Origin: Thalassotalea euphylliae | Lineage (GTDB): Bacteria > Pseudomonadota > Gammaproteobacteria > Enterobacterales > Alteromonadaceae | Length of the DNA stretch: 64,000 nt | Direction of reading: 5' to 3' | Assembly: GCF_003390335.1 (NCBI RefSeq) | Contig: NZ_QUOU01000001.1 | Coordinates: forward strand, 2,542,001-2,606,000 | In this document: positions 45,193 through 54,918 of the stretch, piece by piece | Layout of the letters: every line of letters starts with the position of its first letter | How positions within the stretch are numbered: position 1 is the first letter of the stretch | Position numbers and translations under genes: made by a program | Notes under the pieces: model-generated | The model's input: only the letters and a program-made list of their open reading frames with translations | Told to the model about the DNA's origin: nothing | The model's database searches: none

Positions 45193-45945
45193 TCATTCAA
45201 GCCAGCCACCAACAGCTTGAATAGGTTTAGGATCAAAACGCTCAGAAAGCCAGACAACTATCGCTTTCTTGTTTGAGACGAATTTACCACTATGTGGCAA
45301 AGGAAGTGTCGCGGTTAATTTACTACCGTCAGTTTTTATACTTGCTTGTTGGTAATCGATCACGACAAAATCATGTGGCAATGCACGGCCTCTGTTTTCG
45401 CCGCGAGTTACCCTAGTTATCTGATCAAAACCCAAAATTGCAATGTGAGCTTGGGCAAAAGGCGGTAATGGTTTTACGCCGTCAAAACTCACCAAAACCT
45501 CTTGCGCTTTAATTTGTGCACTTAGCTCACCTACTGCCAGTTGGTTATCAATTGGCAAACGTTGACGATAAAACCAGCCATTCCAGCCCTTGCCATTGAC
45601 GACAAATCCTGGGGTAGCAATATTTTTGGTATGACCAAAGCGTTGATAGTTTTGCTGACGCTTGGTAAAAGCGCTAAGCGCATAGGGGTCTTTCCAACCG
45701 ATATAGTCCCAGTAGTCAACGTGCAGATTGATGGGAATAAACTGGCTAAATAAACGCTGATCTTCTTTGAATTGGCTAAGCCACTTTTCCGCAGGCGGGC
45801 AACTGCTGCAACCTTGCGAGCTGTAGACTTCGACTAAGTTGACTTGTTGTTTTGGGCTAACGAATGTTTGCGCATTAGCACTATTCACAAAAACCGAAAG
45901 ACCCAAAGGGAGTAAGCACAAAATGGTGCACAATATTCGCTGCAT
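45193..45945 (-). CDS. Exported DUF1223 thioredoxin-like protein
   Basis: A signal peptide is present (about residues 1-25 from 45945; start uncertain, 45966 also open). VEVYSSQGCSSCPPAEKWL contains a CxxC near the N-terminus, as in DUF1223 proteins. The family phrases NLHVDYWDYIGWKDPYA and FGHTKNIATPGFVVNGKGW (split) follow. It probably has a thioredoxin-related fold in the periplasm. Function not established. Confidence 0.82.
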   Translation of the reverse strand: MQRILCTILCLLPLGLSVFVNSANAQTFVSPKQQVNLVEVYSSQGCSSCPPAEKWLSQFKEDQRLFSQFIPINLHVDYWDYIGWKDPYALSAFTKRQQNYQRFGHTKNIATPGFVVNGKGWNGWFYRQRLPIDNQLAVGELSAQIKAQEVLVSFDGVKPLPPFAQAHIAILGFDQITRVTRGENRGRALPHDFVVIDYQQASIKTDGSKLTATLPLPHSGKFVSNKKAIVVWLSERFDPKPIQAVGGWLE

Positions 45946-46060
45946 ACAGATCACTGACATAAGCAAGGTTATAAACTAAGAAACGTTCAATCGAGATAAA
46001 ATTTCCCTATTTTCCCTGTGGCTTAGCATTAAAATGGCGTGGTGCCAGTGTAACTTAGTA

Positions 46061-46870
46061 CTATTTCTTAGAAACGCGGGGTGAACGATTACTGTTCATC
46101 GACGGCACTCTGGCAGGCTGCAGGCTAGGCCTTAATCGCCATTTAGGTTTAATTGGCGTTAGTGGATGTACCCGTTTTTTAGCAACGATGACATAAACAC
46201 TGCCAATTGCGGGCAGGTATGCTTGGGCAAAGGTTTGCCAAGCTTGTTTTATTTTTCCTTGCTGAACAGGCTTGTCATCACCATTGGGTGAACCCTTGCT
46301 AGTGTGATTAGTGGCCGTTTGGCCTGCTAACGTAGAATGTAAAATACGAGTATCTTCAAGGATCTCAAACCCCATCAGCTCAAGCCAGTCCTTAACTCGC
46401 ATCGGTGTAAAAAACTGCTCTCGCCAAGGCATCTGCTTGCGGCGATATGGCATTAATTTATTCAGCCCCGCAAAGCTGATCGGATTGTAGCCCGTAATCA
46501 CCATATAGCCGTTAGGAATAAGCACCCTACTTGCTTCACGCAGCACGTGGTGCGGGTCGACACTAAATTCCAACGCATGACCAAGTAAACATACATCAAC
46601 GCTATGCTCAATAAATGGCAAGTCGTCAATATCGGCAATCACTGAGCTATTCGTGCGACAATGCGCCACTGTCATTTGGTGATTAATGGGTGATAAATGG
46701 CAATCAAGCGCACCACTTAACGCACCAATTTTTAACAAGTGATAACCAAAAAACTTTGCAGTCCATGGCGCTATGGTTTGGTTAATCGCATCAAGCACAA
46801 CATTACCCATTGGCAGGGCTTGCCAATTCTGTGGCGAACTAGGCTCGCGATATGCTAATGCTGACTTCAT
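46061..46870 (-). CDS. Class I SAM-dependent methyltransferase (YafS-like)
   Basis: About 269 residues. The methyltransferase core shows ADIDDLPFIEHSVDVCLLGHALEF and then REASRVLIPNGYMVITGYNP, the typical motifs II to V of class I enzymes. The first Gly motif is weak. It stands divergent from gloB, the same arrangement as yafS-gloB in enterobacteria, which supports the YafS-like call. Substrate unknown. The C-terminal 50 residues are basic and Pro-rich. Confidence 0.8.
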   Translation of the reverse strand: MKSALAYREPSSPQNWQALPMGNVVLDAINQTIAPWTAKFFGYHLLKIGALSGALDCHLSPINHQMTVAHCRTNSSVIADIDDLPFIEHSVDVCLLGHALEFSVDPHHVLREASRVLIPNGYMVITGYNPISFAGLNKLMPYRRKQMPWREQFFTPMRVKDWLELMGFEILEDTRILHSTLAGQTATNHTSKGSPNGDDKPVQQGKIKQAWQTFAQAYLPAIGSVYVIVAKKRVHPLTPIKPKWRLRPSLQPARVPSMNSNRSPRVSKK

Positions 46871-46977
46871 CGTATGTGATCACCCTGTTGTTCATTTCTC
46901 GCTATAAATCGCTGTGAATTACTTTGCTGCACTGCGACTAACTCTTGCTGAATTGCCTTTTAATTGCCGAATTTCGT

Positions 46978-46983
46978 TATACT
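46978..46983 (+). promoter_or_regulatory. -10 element before gloB
   Basis: TATACT lies 67 bases before the gloB ATG. TTGCCT 19 bases upstream is a possible -35 box with a long spacer. Confidence 0.35.
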
Positions 46984-47049
46984 AGCCAAAACTCACGTGA
47001 ATTTAGCTGGTCACGCTTAGCTAAGCACATTTAGCGAAACAAAAACTCT

Positions 47050-47865
47050 ATGACTATTAATATAACGGCGATTCAAGCATTTAACGACAATTATATTTGG
47101 GCCATCGAACAAACTGAGCAACCTGAACTATCTAAGCAACCTGTACTATCGGAACAACGTACAGTGGCTTTAGTTGACCCCGGCGAAGCGGCGCCTTGCA
47201 TTGAATACATTGAAGCGAACTCATTAACGCTCACCACGATTTTAATTACCCATCACCACGATGACCACGTTGGCGCAATCAAACAACTGATCGCACGCTA
47301 CGGTGATCACATTAAGGTCTATGGTCCTGCCAATGAGAACATTCCACATTGCCGCTTGCCATTATCAGAAGGCGATCAGGTGACATTAGATAGCCCGGCT
47401 ATATCACTCGAGGTATTTGATGTGCCCGGACATACGGCTGGTCATATAGTGTATTTCAATGAAGATCTGCTGTTTAGCGGCGATACGCTGTTTTCCGGTG
47501 GTTGTGGTCGTTTATTCGAAGGCACGCCTGCGCAAATGCACCATTCGCTTGCCAAGCTAAAACGTTTATCACCACAAACCAAAGTCTACTGTGCACACGA
47601 ATATACCCTAGCTAACCTTGCCTTTGCTCAGGCAGTAGAGCCAGAAAACAAGGCATTGATGGAATATATTGGACACGCTAAGTCACTGCGCGCCAAAGCA
47701 CAACCAACCATTCCAACCAATATTGCCACTGAGCTTGCCATCAACCCATTTTTGCGCAGTAACCATGCCGATGTAAAGCAAAGTGCTGAGCGTTTTTCGG
47801 GTAAAGTACTGGTAACGGAAGTTGAGGTTTTCGCCGCAGTTCGCCGCTGGAAAGATGAATTTTAA
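47050..47865 (+). CDS. gloB: Hydroxyacylglutathione hydrolase (glyoxalase II)
   Basis: About 271 residues, slightly longer than the usual 250-260. The binuclear metal motif THHHDDH (His68, His70, Asp72, His73) and the later FSGDTLFSGGCGR and CAHEYT motifs are complete. It hydrolyses S-lactoylglutathione, the second step of methylglyoxal removal. The N-terminus has an insert of about 13 residues (QPELSKQPVLSEQ) made from an 18-base near-duplication, between the first strand and ALVDPGE. It is followed by mltD. Confidence 0.95.
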   Translation: MTINITAIQAFNDNYIWAIEQTEQPELSKQPVLSEQRTVALVDPGEAAPCIEYIEANSLTLTTILITHHHDDHVGAIKQLIARYGDHIKVYGPANENIPHCRLPLSEGDQVTLDSPAISLEVFDVPGHTAGHIVYFNEDLLFSGDTLFSGGCGRLFEGTPAQMHHSLAKLKRLSPQTKVYCAHEYTLANLAFAQAVEPENKALMEYIGHAKSLRAKAQPTIPTNIATELAINPFLRSNHADVKQSAERFSGKVLVTEVEVFAAVRRWKDEF

Positions 47866-47950
47866 CTTCACATCGCGGAAATTTAATAACAACTTGAATT
47901 AGTCTCTCAAACCAGTAGAATTCGGTTAGTTTTTGTCAAAATAAGCGTCT

Positions 47951-49567
47951 ATGAAGCAGTTAACACTTTCTTTGTCAGCCTCACTACTATTGCTCGGCTG
48001 CCAAGCAACACAGCCAGAGCAATCATCCGATTTAACCGCCAACGCACATATCGCCTCGCCGCTCGAAATTAATCAGGCATTGATGGCTGATGAGTCGATA
48101 GACGTCATTCACCCGGTTGCTGATGTTGATATCGATCTTGCCAATGATGACATTCACGTTTCAGACGACATTTGGCAGCACATTCAACAGCAAATTTCTT
48201 TTGATATCCCACAAAACAAACGGGTTATCGTTCAGCGTAACTGGTATGCCAAACACCAACGCTATTTAGATCGCGTCGCCAAGCGCGCCGAGCCGTTTAT
48301 GCATCACATAGTGCAAGAGCTTGAAAAAAACGATATGCCAATTGAAATGGCCTTGCTGCCCATTGTGGAGAGTGCATTTGACCCCTTTGCCTACTCGCAC
48401 GGTAGAGCCTCAGGCATGTGGCAATTTGTACCGGGGACAGGTAAACGCTTTGGCATGAAGCAAAACTGGTGGTATGACGGACGCCGTGACGTTATTGCCT
48501 CAACCGATGGCGCCATTAAATACCTTAAATACTTACACAAGTATTTTGACGGTGACTGGTTATTAGCGCTGGCGGCATACAATTCAGGCGAAGGTCGTGT
48601 AAAGCGAGCAATGAAAGCCAATGCCCGCAAAAATAAACCAACGGATTTTTGGTCGCTTGATTTACCCAAAGAAACCCGCGCTTATGTGCCTAAATTGTTA
48701 GCACTAGCCGACATAGTTAAGCGCCCAGATGACTTTGGTTTGCACCTTTACAAAATAAACAACAGCCAAGTGATTTCTGCTGTCGATATTAAATCACAGC
48801 TAGATCTGGCGAAAGCGGCGCGTTTAGCCGATTTATCACTGGCGGAATTTCAACGCCTTAACCCAGGCTTTAATCGCTGGGCGACCGATCCTGATGGTCC
48901 GCACTATGTGGTCGTGCCGACCGCAAAAGTCGAAGCATTTAAAACGGGCTTGGCCAAACTGTCAGACAAAGAGCGCCTATCTTGGCAACGCTATCAAATT
49001 AAATCCGGCGACAGTTTAATTCGCATCGCGAAGAAGTTTCACACGACACCAGAGCTTATCCGCAAAGTTAACAGTATTAACGGCAATAACATTCGCGCCG
49101 GAAAGCATTTGCTGATCCCTGTCGCCGCGCAAGCGCTTGATGATTATATTTTGTCGCAAGAGCAGCGCTTGACCAAAACACAGCAGCGCAAGCGCTCTGG
49201 CATCAAAACCTATCACACGGTAAAAAATGGCGATACGCTTTGGGATATCAGCCGCTTGTACAACGTATCCACTAAAAGTATTGCCAAGTGGAATGGCATG
49301 GCGCCTCGTGATTACATTAAGCCGGGCCAAAAGTTAGTGATTTGGCAAAAGTCTGGCTTAAAACAAACCGCCGGTAAGCCAGCTGAGCAAGTTGTCATGC
49401 GAAACATTACTTACAAAGTACGCCGTGGTGATTCGTTTGCACGCATTGCCAACAAATTTAACGTAACGATAAAAGATATTGAGCGCTGGAATAGTTTAAG
49501 CCGCAAAAATTATTTGCAACCCGGCCAGATGCTTAAACTCTCGGTTGACGTAACCAACAGTATCTAG
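47951..49567 (+). CDS. mltD: Membrane-bound lytic murein transglycosylase D
   Basis: About 538 residues, lipoprotein (SASLLLLGC, Cys17). The SLT domain with the catalytic Glu in PIVESAFDPFAYSHGRASGMW (part) covers roughly residues 115-235. Three LysM peptidoglycan-binding repeats follow (for example YQIKSGDSLIRIAKKF, YHTVKNGDTLWDISRLY and YKVRRGDSFARIANKF). It cuts glycan strands to make anhydro-muropeptides. It follows gloB by 85 bases and ends in a strong terminator. Confidence 0.95.
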   Translation: MKQLTLSLSASLLLLGCQATQPEQSSDLTANAHIASPLEINQALMADESIDVIHPVADVDIDLANDDIHVSDDIWQHIQQQISFDIPQNKRVIVQRNWYAKHQRYLDRVAKRAEPFMHHIVQELEKNDMPIEMALLPIVESAFDPFAYSHGRASGMWQFVPGTGKRFGMKQNWWYDGRRDVIASTDGAIKYLKYLHKYFDGDWLLALAAYNSGEGRVKRAMKANARKNKPTDFWSLDLPKETRAYVPKLLALADIVKRPDDFGLHLYKINNSQVISAVDIKSQLDLAKAARLADLSLAEFQRLNPGFNRWATDPDGPHYVVVPTAKVEAFKTGLAKLSDKERLSWQRYQIKSGDSLIRIAKKFHTTPELIRKVNSINGNNIRAGKHLLIPVAAQALDDYILSQEQRLTKTQQRKRSGIKTYHTVKNGDTLWDISRLYNVSTKSIAKWNGMAPRDYIKPGQKLVIWQKSGLKQTAGKPAEQVVMRNITYKVRRGDSFARIANKFNVTIKDIERWNSLSRKNYLQPGQMLKLSVDVTNSI

Positions 49568-49599
49568 CATTCGCAGCTTATCAATAAAACTACAGACAG

Positions 49600-49627
49600 C
49601 GGCTCCAACTAGGAGCCGTTTTCTTTT
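49600..49627 (+). terminator. Rho-independent terminator of mltD
   Basis: CGGCTCC (49600-49606) and GGAGCCG (49612-49618) pair across AACTA and are followed by TTTTCTTTT. It lies 33 bases after the mltD stop. Confidence 0.9.
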
Positions 49628-49668
49628 AAAAAAATGTTCAACTAAGCAATTGAATTGGTTAACCATTG

Positions 49669-50292
49669 ATGTTCGATAGCACACTACTCGCCGTTTTTGT
49701 ACCAACGATCTTTTTTGTCAGCATTACGCCTGGCATGTGTATGACGCTAGCAATGTCGCTAGGCATGAGCATTGGTGTCAGACGCACACTGTTTATGATG
49801 TTCGGAGAGCTTTTAGGCGTTGCTAGCGTTGCGACAGCCGCTGTAATGGGCGTTGCAGCGGTAATGCTTCATTACCCTGCGATTTTTACCGTGTTAAAAA
49901 CAATTGGTGGGATTTATTTGGCTTATATCGGGTTCAAAATGTGGCGTTCAACTGGAAAATTCGCCATCAATGCAGAACAACACGTAAATCGCCAACCATT
50001 ACAGTTGTTTTCACAAGGTTTTGTTACCGCGATAGCAAATCCTAAAGGGTGGGCATTTATGGTGTCTTTGCTGCCCCCTTTTATTAATCAGTCGATGCCA
50101 CTTGCCCCCCAACTCAGCATTTTAGTGGCGGTTATATTACTTTCAGAGTTTATTTGCATGATGCTCTATGCCACCGGAGGTAAAACCATTGGCAAGTTAC
50201 TAACATCTCGTAACAATCTCAATTTACTCAATAAAATTTCTGGCGGGCTGATGTTTTTTGTCGCACTATGGTTATTTATAGGCAGCAGTTAA
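49669..50292 (+). CDS. LysE/RhtB-family amino-acid exporter
   Basis: About 207 residues with five to six helices. The start has the family motif FVSITPGMCMTLAMSLGMSIG, and GGIYLAYIGFKMWRS and FVTAIANPKGWAFMVSLLPPF are also typical. It should export an amino acid or derivative across the inner membrane. ATG 49669 is chosen; the codon before it (TTG 49666) is also in frame. No clear ribosome site. Substrate unknown. Confidence 0.85.
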   Translation: MFDSTLLAVFVPTIFFVSITPGMCMTLAMSLGMSIGVRRTLFMMFGELLGVASVATAAVMGVAAVMLHYPAIFTVLKTIGGIYLAYIGFKMWRSTGKFAINAEQHVNRQPLQLFSQGFVTAIANPKGWAFMVSLLPPFINQSMPLAPQLSILVAVILLSEFICMMLYATGGKTIGKLLTSRNNLNLLNKISGGLMFFVALWLFIGSS

Positions 50293-50430
50293 GCGCTCTA
50301 ATGTGTTAGTTTTTACCGGCTGCTCTGCTCCAACTAAACCTCAACTGAATCAGAGCATGTTGTAAGGACTTATCCGCTTACCACGGACAATAAGCCAAAG
50401 GTTGCTAGTCAAATATCAGGATGATGGATT

Positions 50431-52467
50431 ATGTTGAAAGTTGTTGCTTTTACTTCTATTTTTTTACTCATAACGTTTTGTAACAACGAAGCAAATGCAG
50501 CCCAATCAGGAGAAAGCAAAGCGCCAATTTTTCTGGCTAAATATCAGCCCACTCCGCTTGATAGCTTAAACTCAGCAACAGCTATATCTGAATCGTGTGC
50601 TCAGTTTCTAAAAAACGCGGAAAATCAAAAGCAATTAGCCAAAAATTCAAAACTCCCCCCTACTCAGCTTAACTTTTATGCGCCTTTTGATTCACTGTTA
50701 GTGTCGATAAAGAGTTTTTCAGGTCGATTGAGACTCATTTCTGATAGTTTTGAACAGCCAGCGTTACGAGAAGCCGCTAGAGCTTGTCAGCAAAAACTAT
50801 CGGCGCTTGAGAGCAACATTTATTTATCAAAGGATATCTATAATAAGTATTCAGCCATCAACAGAGCAAACCTTGACGACGAAACGAGATATTCCCTACA
50901 AAAGCAGATCACCAAGTTTCAACAAAGTGGCGTTAACACGGATAATAAAACTCGCGAGAAATTACGCCTTCTTTTGCGTGAATTAGTCACCATTGAGCAG
51001 GAGTTCAATAGAAATATCAATGAAAGTGTCCGTTATATAAAAGTAAAACCTGAGGAACTAAAGGGATTACCAGAAGATTTTATCAACGCAAAAACACCTG
51101 ACGAAAATGGCGATATTGAGATATCGACGCGTTATCCTGATCTAGTACCAGTAATATCCTATGCCGAGAGTGACGACGTCAAAAGAAAGCTTTGGTTTGA
51201 ATTTTGGCAACGGGCTTACCCTGAGAATGTTCCGGTTGTCGCGCAACTACTTGCGAAAAGGTATGAATATGCTCAACTGCTAGGTTATCAAACTTATGCC
51301 GATTATGTACTTAGCGACAAAATGGCAAAATTCCCCCAAAGGGTTCAACACTTTTTACATCAGCTCAATGAATACACTAAAGCGGCAGACAATAAAGACT
51401 ACCTTCGTTTGCTAGAGCGCTTGAAGCTTATCAACCCGTCCGCTACCAAAGTGGAATTATGGCAACGAGATTACCTATATGAACTTGTCTTAAAAGAACA
51501 GTTAAACGTTGATTCTCAGGCTATTCGACAATATTTTAGCTTCACTAAAACCCAAGCTGGGATACTGGAATTAGTTCAAGCGCTTTTTGATATTCAAATC
51601 AAAGCTTGGCAACCATGGGTTTGGCATGAGGATGTGACTGCATACGAAGTCTATGATGGCGAAAAATTATTAGGGAAGTTTTACCTTGATTTACACCCCA
51701 GGGCTGGAAAGTTTACTCATGCAAAAGTTATCACCCTGCAACAAGGTATTGAGAATAAACAACTACCAATAGCCGCCATGCTTGCCAACTTTCCAAGTGG
51801 CAATGAAGCCTTATCACACAATGATGTTGTCACTTTTCTGCATGAATTTGGACATGTACTGCACGTACTGTTTGCTCACGGAAAATGGAGTAATACCGCA
51901 GGTGTCACTACTGAACGTGATTTTATCGAAGCACCTTCGCAAATGCTCGAAGAATGGGTGTGGCACTACCCAACGCTGTCACGATTTGCAACAAATGAAA
52001 AAGGAGAGGCTTTACCAAAAGCGATGTTTGATGCCATGATCGCTGCGCGCGACTTCAATTTAGGCATGAATACTCGGCAACAACTGCATTATGCCGCATT
52101 TTCACTTGAGGTATACAATCAAAACCCCCAAGGGCTAGATGTTGATATGCTAAGTGACCAGTTACAATCTGAATACACGCTATTCCCTGCCAATAAAAAT
52201 CAATATTTATATACCTCATTTACGCACTTGAATGGCTATAGCGCAGCTTACTATACCTATCAATGGTCATTGGCCATTTCAACCGAGATCCTCTCGGTAT
52301 TTAAAGCTCATGGGATGATGAATAAACAGACGGCGGATAAGTATCGTAAAAACATTTTAGAGAAAGGTGGTTCAAAGCCTGCTGAAGCATTAGTTTCTGA
52401 CTTTCTTGGTAGGCCAATTGCTTTTAAAACATATGCGGAAAAATTAAAATCTTACCGCGCAGAGTAA
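50431..52467 (+). CDS. Exported M3-family oligopeptidase
   Basis: About 678 residues. A signal peptide of about 23 residues precedes a helical thimet-oligopeptidase-like domain. The zinc motif HEFGH (in VTFLHEFGHVLHVLF) and the downstream Glu in EAPSQMLEEWVW identify M3. Residues before it match the family (GKFYLDLHPRAGKFTHA). Unlike OpdA it is probably periplasmic. It should shorten peptides of 5 to 20 residues. A single gene; the segment to 52732 has no other gene. Confidence 0.9.
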   Translation: MLKVVAFTSIFLLITFCNNEANAAQSGESKAPIFLAKYQPTPLDSLNSATAISESCAQFLKNAENQKQLAKNSKLPPTQLNFYAPFDSLLVSIKSFSGRLRLISDSFEQPALREAARACQQKLSALESNIYLSKDIYNKYSAINRANLDDETRYSLQKQITKFQQSGVNTDNKTREKLRLLLRELVTIEQEFNRNINESVRYIKVKPEELKGLPEDFINAKTPDENGDIEISTRYPDLVPVISYAESDDVKRKLWFEFWQRAYPENVPVVAQLLAKRYEYAQLLGYQTYADYVLSDKMAKFPQRVQHFLHQLNEYTKAADNKDYLRLLERLKLINPSATKVELWQRDYLYELVLKEQLNVDSQAIRQYFSFTKTQAGILELVQALFDIQIKAWQPWVWHEDVTAYEVYDGEKLLGKFYLDLHPRAGKFTHAKVITLQQGIENKQLPIAAMLANFPSGNEALSHNDVVTFLHEFGHVLHVLFAHGKWSNTAGVTTERDFIEAPSQMLEEWVWHYPTLSRFATNEKGEALPKAMFDAMIAARDFNLGMNTRQQLHYAAFSLEVYNQNPQGLDVDMLSDQLQSEYTLFPANKNQYLYTSFTHLNGYSAAYYTYQWSLAISTEILSVFKAHGMMNKQTADKYRKNILEKGGSKPAEALVSDFLGRPIAFKTYAEKLKSYRAE

Positions 52468-52732
52468 TGGATTGTAATGATGCCGATTTAACCCCGTTAG
52501 CAAGCTAAAAAAACGGTTGATAAACAGCCTCAACTGTGGATGACGAATGTACTTCTAACGACTATTTTTACTGCTACCAACGTTAAATTTGCCTTGGTAT
52601 CTGAAAAATTTTTCACTAGCAGGTTATGATCAATATAAGTATTTGAATTAATTAGCCTTGCCGCTTGTAATAACTAGTTCTTGTAAAAGTAAGGCATTAA
52701 CGACATCCCCCGTACAGACATCTTTTTTGTCG

Positions 52733-53194
52733 CTATAAACCTTCTGGAATAGCCGACAAGCTTCGAAAACTTTTTACCGTAAAATTAAGGGTTTGCATTT
52801 CCCCATCAGCGGCTTTAAGCGTCAACCACACGCGCCACGTCATTTGCGCTTGCGCACAACTGCCAAACATACTTTGCGCAACCCATCCACCTTGTGCTTT
52901 TGGTTTGAAAAACAAGGGGATTTTTCCCATAAACATATCTTCACCAGCCATGTAAGCTGAGCTAATTTCAACAGCGTTTCCAAGCTCGTTTATATGCAGC
53001 TCAAAGGGGGTTTCTGCCACTAAAAACGTCTGATTAAATTGCGGGCTTATGTCGCCAAATTTACTCGCTAGTTGACAACTTGATTGGCCAAAAATACAGC
53101 TAGGCACTTGCGCTAAATTCCTGCCTTCGTTGTTCGGTTTGCAACCAGATATTAAGAATAAAATCAAAATGATAAACGGGGGTAATTTGGTCAC
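52733..53194 (-). CDS. Small lipoprotein with conserved cysteines
   Basis: GTG start at 53194. A lipoprotein signal (FIILILFLISGC) is followed by about 135 residues with further Cys (VPSCIFGQSSCQLA and GSCAQAQMTW). The core reads as a beta-rich domain (PFELHINELGNAVEISSAYM, MTWRVWLTLKAADGEMQTL). Not recognised by name. Its divergent position before ccoN is common for cbb3-linked genes in this group, but no role is proved. Confidence 0.6.
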   Translation of the reverse strand: MTKLPPFIILILFLISGCKPNNEGRNLAQVPSCIFGQSSCQLASKFGDISPQFNQTFLVAETPFELHINELGNAVEISSAYMAGEDMFMGKIPLFFKPKAQGGWVAQSMFGSCAQAQMTWRVWLTLKAADGEMQTLNFTVKSFRSLSAIPEGL

Positions 53195-53272
53195 TGCTAG
53201 GCCTAGTTAATGGTTTGAAAAGCCTATTTTACTGGCATTTTATTTGATTATGGTGGTTATCTCAGTTTTTTT

Positions 53273-53286
53273 TTGATTTAGAACAG
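53273..53286 (+). promoter_or_regulatory. Weak FNR-like box before ccoN
   Basis: TTGAT-TTAG-AACAG matches the FNR consensus TTGAT-N4-ATCAA at eight of ten places. It lies about 200 bases before the ccoN start. The fnr gene in this window makes such control likely, but the match is imperfect. Confidence 0.3.
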
Positions 53287-53482
53287 GTTTTATCCCTAAC
53301 GGTAATGACTTTTTTGGGGTAACTCTTTAATATGCGCACGGGTTGGAGAACCGCTAGGTTAACTCGCAAAAATTGGTCTATAACTTAGGTTAGCTTTAAT
53401 CTTTGTGTTTGATTAATTTGTGGGGCGGCTGGCGCAATCCACGTTCTGTTTATGAATAACTAAAAACTGCGGAAACCATAAC

Positions 53483-54907
53483 ATGAGTCAAAGTAATACA
53501 TCAGCAGTAGACTACAACTTGAAAGTTGTACGTCAATTTACTGTGATGACTGTCATTTGGGGGTTCGTGGGTACGCTAGTTGGTGTCTTAATTGCAGCTC
53601 AATTAATTTGGCCTGCGCTAAATTTCGATACTCCTTGGCTAACCTACTCCCGTCTACGTCCACTGCACACCAATGCGGTAATCTTCGCATTTGGTACTAG
53701 TGCACTTTTTGCTACATCTTACTATGTTGTACAACGAACTTGTAAAACAGCACTGTTTGGTGGCAGCTTAGCATCGTTTACCTTCTGGGGTTGGCAAGCA
53801 ATTATCCTTGCAGCCGTTATTACCCTGCCGTTAGGTTACACTTCAAGTAAGGAATACGCTGAATTAGAATGGCCAATCGATATCGCTATCACGGTGGTTT
53901 GGGTAAGCTATGCAATTGTATTCTTTGGTACGGTCATCAAGCGAACAACGTCGCACATCTATGTAGCGAACTGGTTCTTCGGTGGTTTCATTATTACTGT
54001 TGCGGTACTTCACATCGGTAACAGCATGGCAATTCCTATTTCAGGTCTGAAATCATATTCCATTTACTCAGGCGCTATCGATGCCATGATGCAATGGTGG
54101 TACGGTCACAATGCCGTAGGTTTCCTACTTACCGCTGGTTTCCTTGGTATGATGTACTACTTCGTACCTAAGCAAGCAGAACGTCCGGTTTACTCTTACC
54201 GTTTATCTATTGTTCACTTCTGGGCATTAGTTTCTCTATACATTTGGGCGGGTCCTCACCACTTGCACTACACTGCACTACCTGACTGGGCACAAAGCTT
54301 AGGTATGGTAATGTCAGTCGTATTATTCCTACCGTCTTGGGGTGGTATGATCAACGGTATCATGACGTTATCTGGTGCATGGCACAAACTTCGTCACGAT
54401 CCAATTCTTCGTTTCCTAATCGTTTCATTGTCTTTCTACGGTATGTCTACGTTCGAAGGTCCAATGATGGCGATCAAGTCTGTTAACGCTCTATCTCACT
54501 ACACTGACTGGACTGTTGGTCACGTTCACTCAGGTGCGTTAGGTTGGGTTGCTATGGTATCAATTGGTGCTATGTACCACTTAATCCCAGTGCTATTTAA
54601 CCAACAACGTATGTACAGCGTTCGTTTAATCAACATTCACTTCTGGATGCACACTGCGGGTATCGTTTTATACATCGTTGCTATGTGGATTTCTGGTGTA
54701 ATGCAAGGCTTAATGTGGCGCGCAGTAAACACTGACGGTACGCTAACTTACAGCTTTGTTGAGAGCTTAACCGCTTCTTACCCGTTCTACTTTATGCGTT
54801 TCTTAGGTGGTGCATTGGTTGTAGCTGGTTTCGCAATCATGATTTACAACATGTTAAAAACCATAGGTGCTGAAAACGGCAGCCTTAAGAAAGTTGAAGC
54901 AGCTTAA
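53483..54907 (+). CDS. ccoN: cbb3-type cytochrome c oxidase subunit I
   Basis: About 474 residues with 12 or more helices. Heme and copper ligand His residues are visible in SRLRPLHTNAVIF, QWWYGHNAVGFLLTAGF, AGPHHLHYTALPDW and DWTVGHVHSGALGW. It carries the low-spin heme b and the heme b3-CuB site where oxygen is reduced. It is the first gene of ccoNOQP. Codon use is strongly biased, in line with high expression. Confidence 0.98.
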   Translation: MSQSNTSAVDYNLKVVRQFTVMTVIWGFVGTLVGVLIAAQLIWPALNFDTPWLTYSRLRPLHTNAVIFAFGTSALFATSYYVVQRTCKTALFGGSLASFTFWGWQAIILAAVITLPLGYTSSKEYAELEWPIDIAITVVWVSYAIVFFGTVIKRTTSHIYVANWFFGGFIITVAVLHIGNSMAIPISGLKSYSIYSGAIDAMMQWWYGHNAVGFLLTAGFLGMMYYFVPKQAERPVYSYRLSIVHFWALVSLYIWAGPHHLHYTALPDWAQSLGMVMSVVLFLPSWGGMINGIMTLSGAWHKLRHDPILRFLIVSLSFYGMSTFEGPMMAIKSVNALSHYTDWTVGHVHSGALGWVAMVSIGAMYHLIPVLFNQQRMYSVRLINIHFWMHTAGIVLYIVAMWISGVMQGLMWRAVNTDGTLTYSFVESLTASYPFYFMRFLGGALVVAGFAIMIYNMLKTIGAENGSLKKVEAA

Positions 54908-54918
54908 GGAGCGTTATC

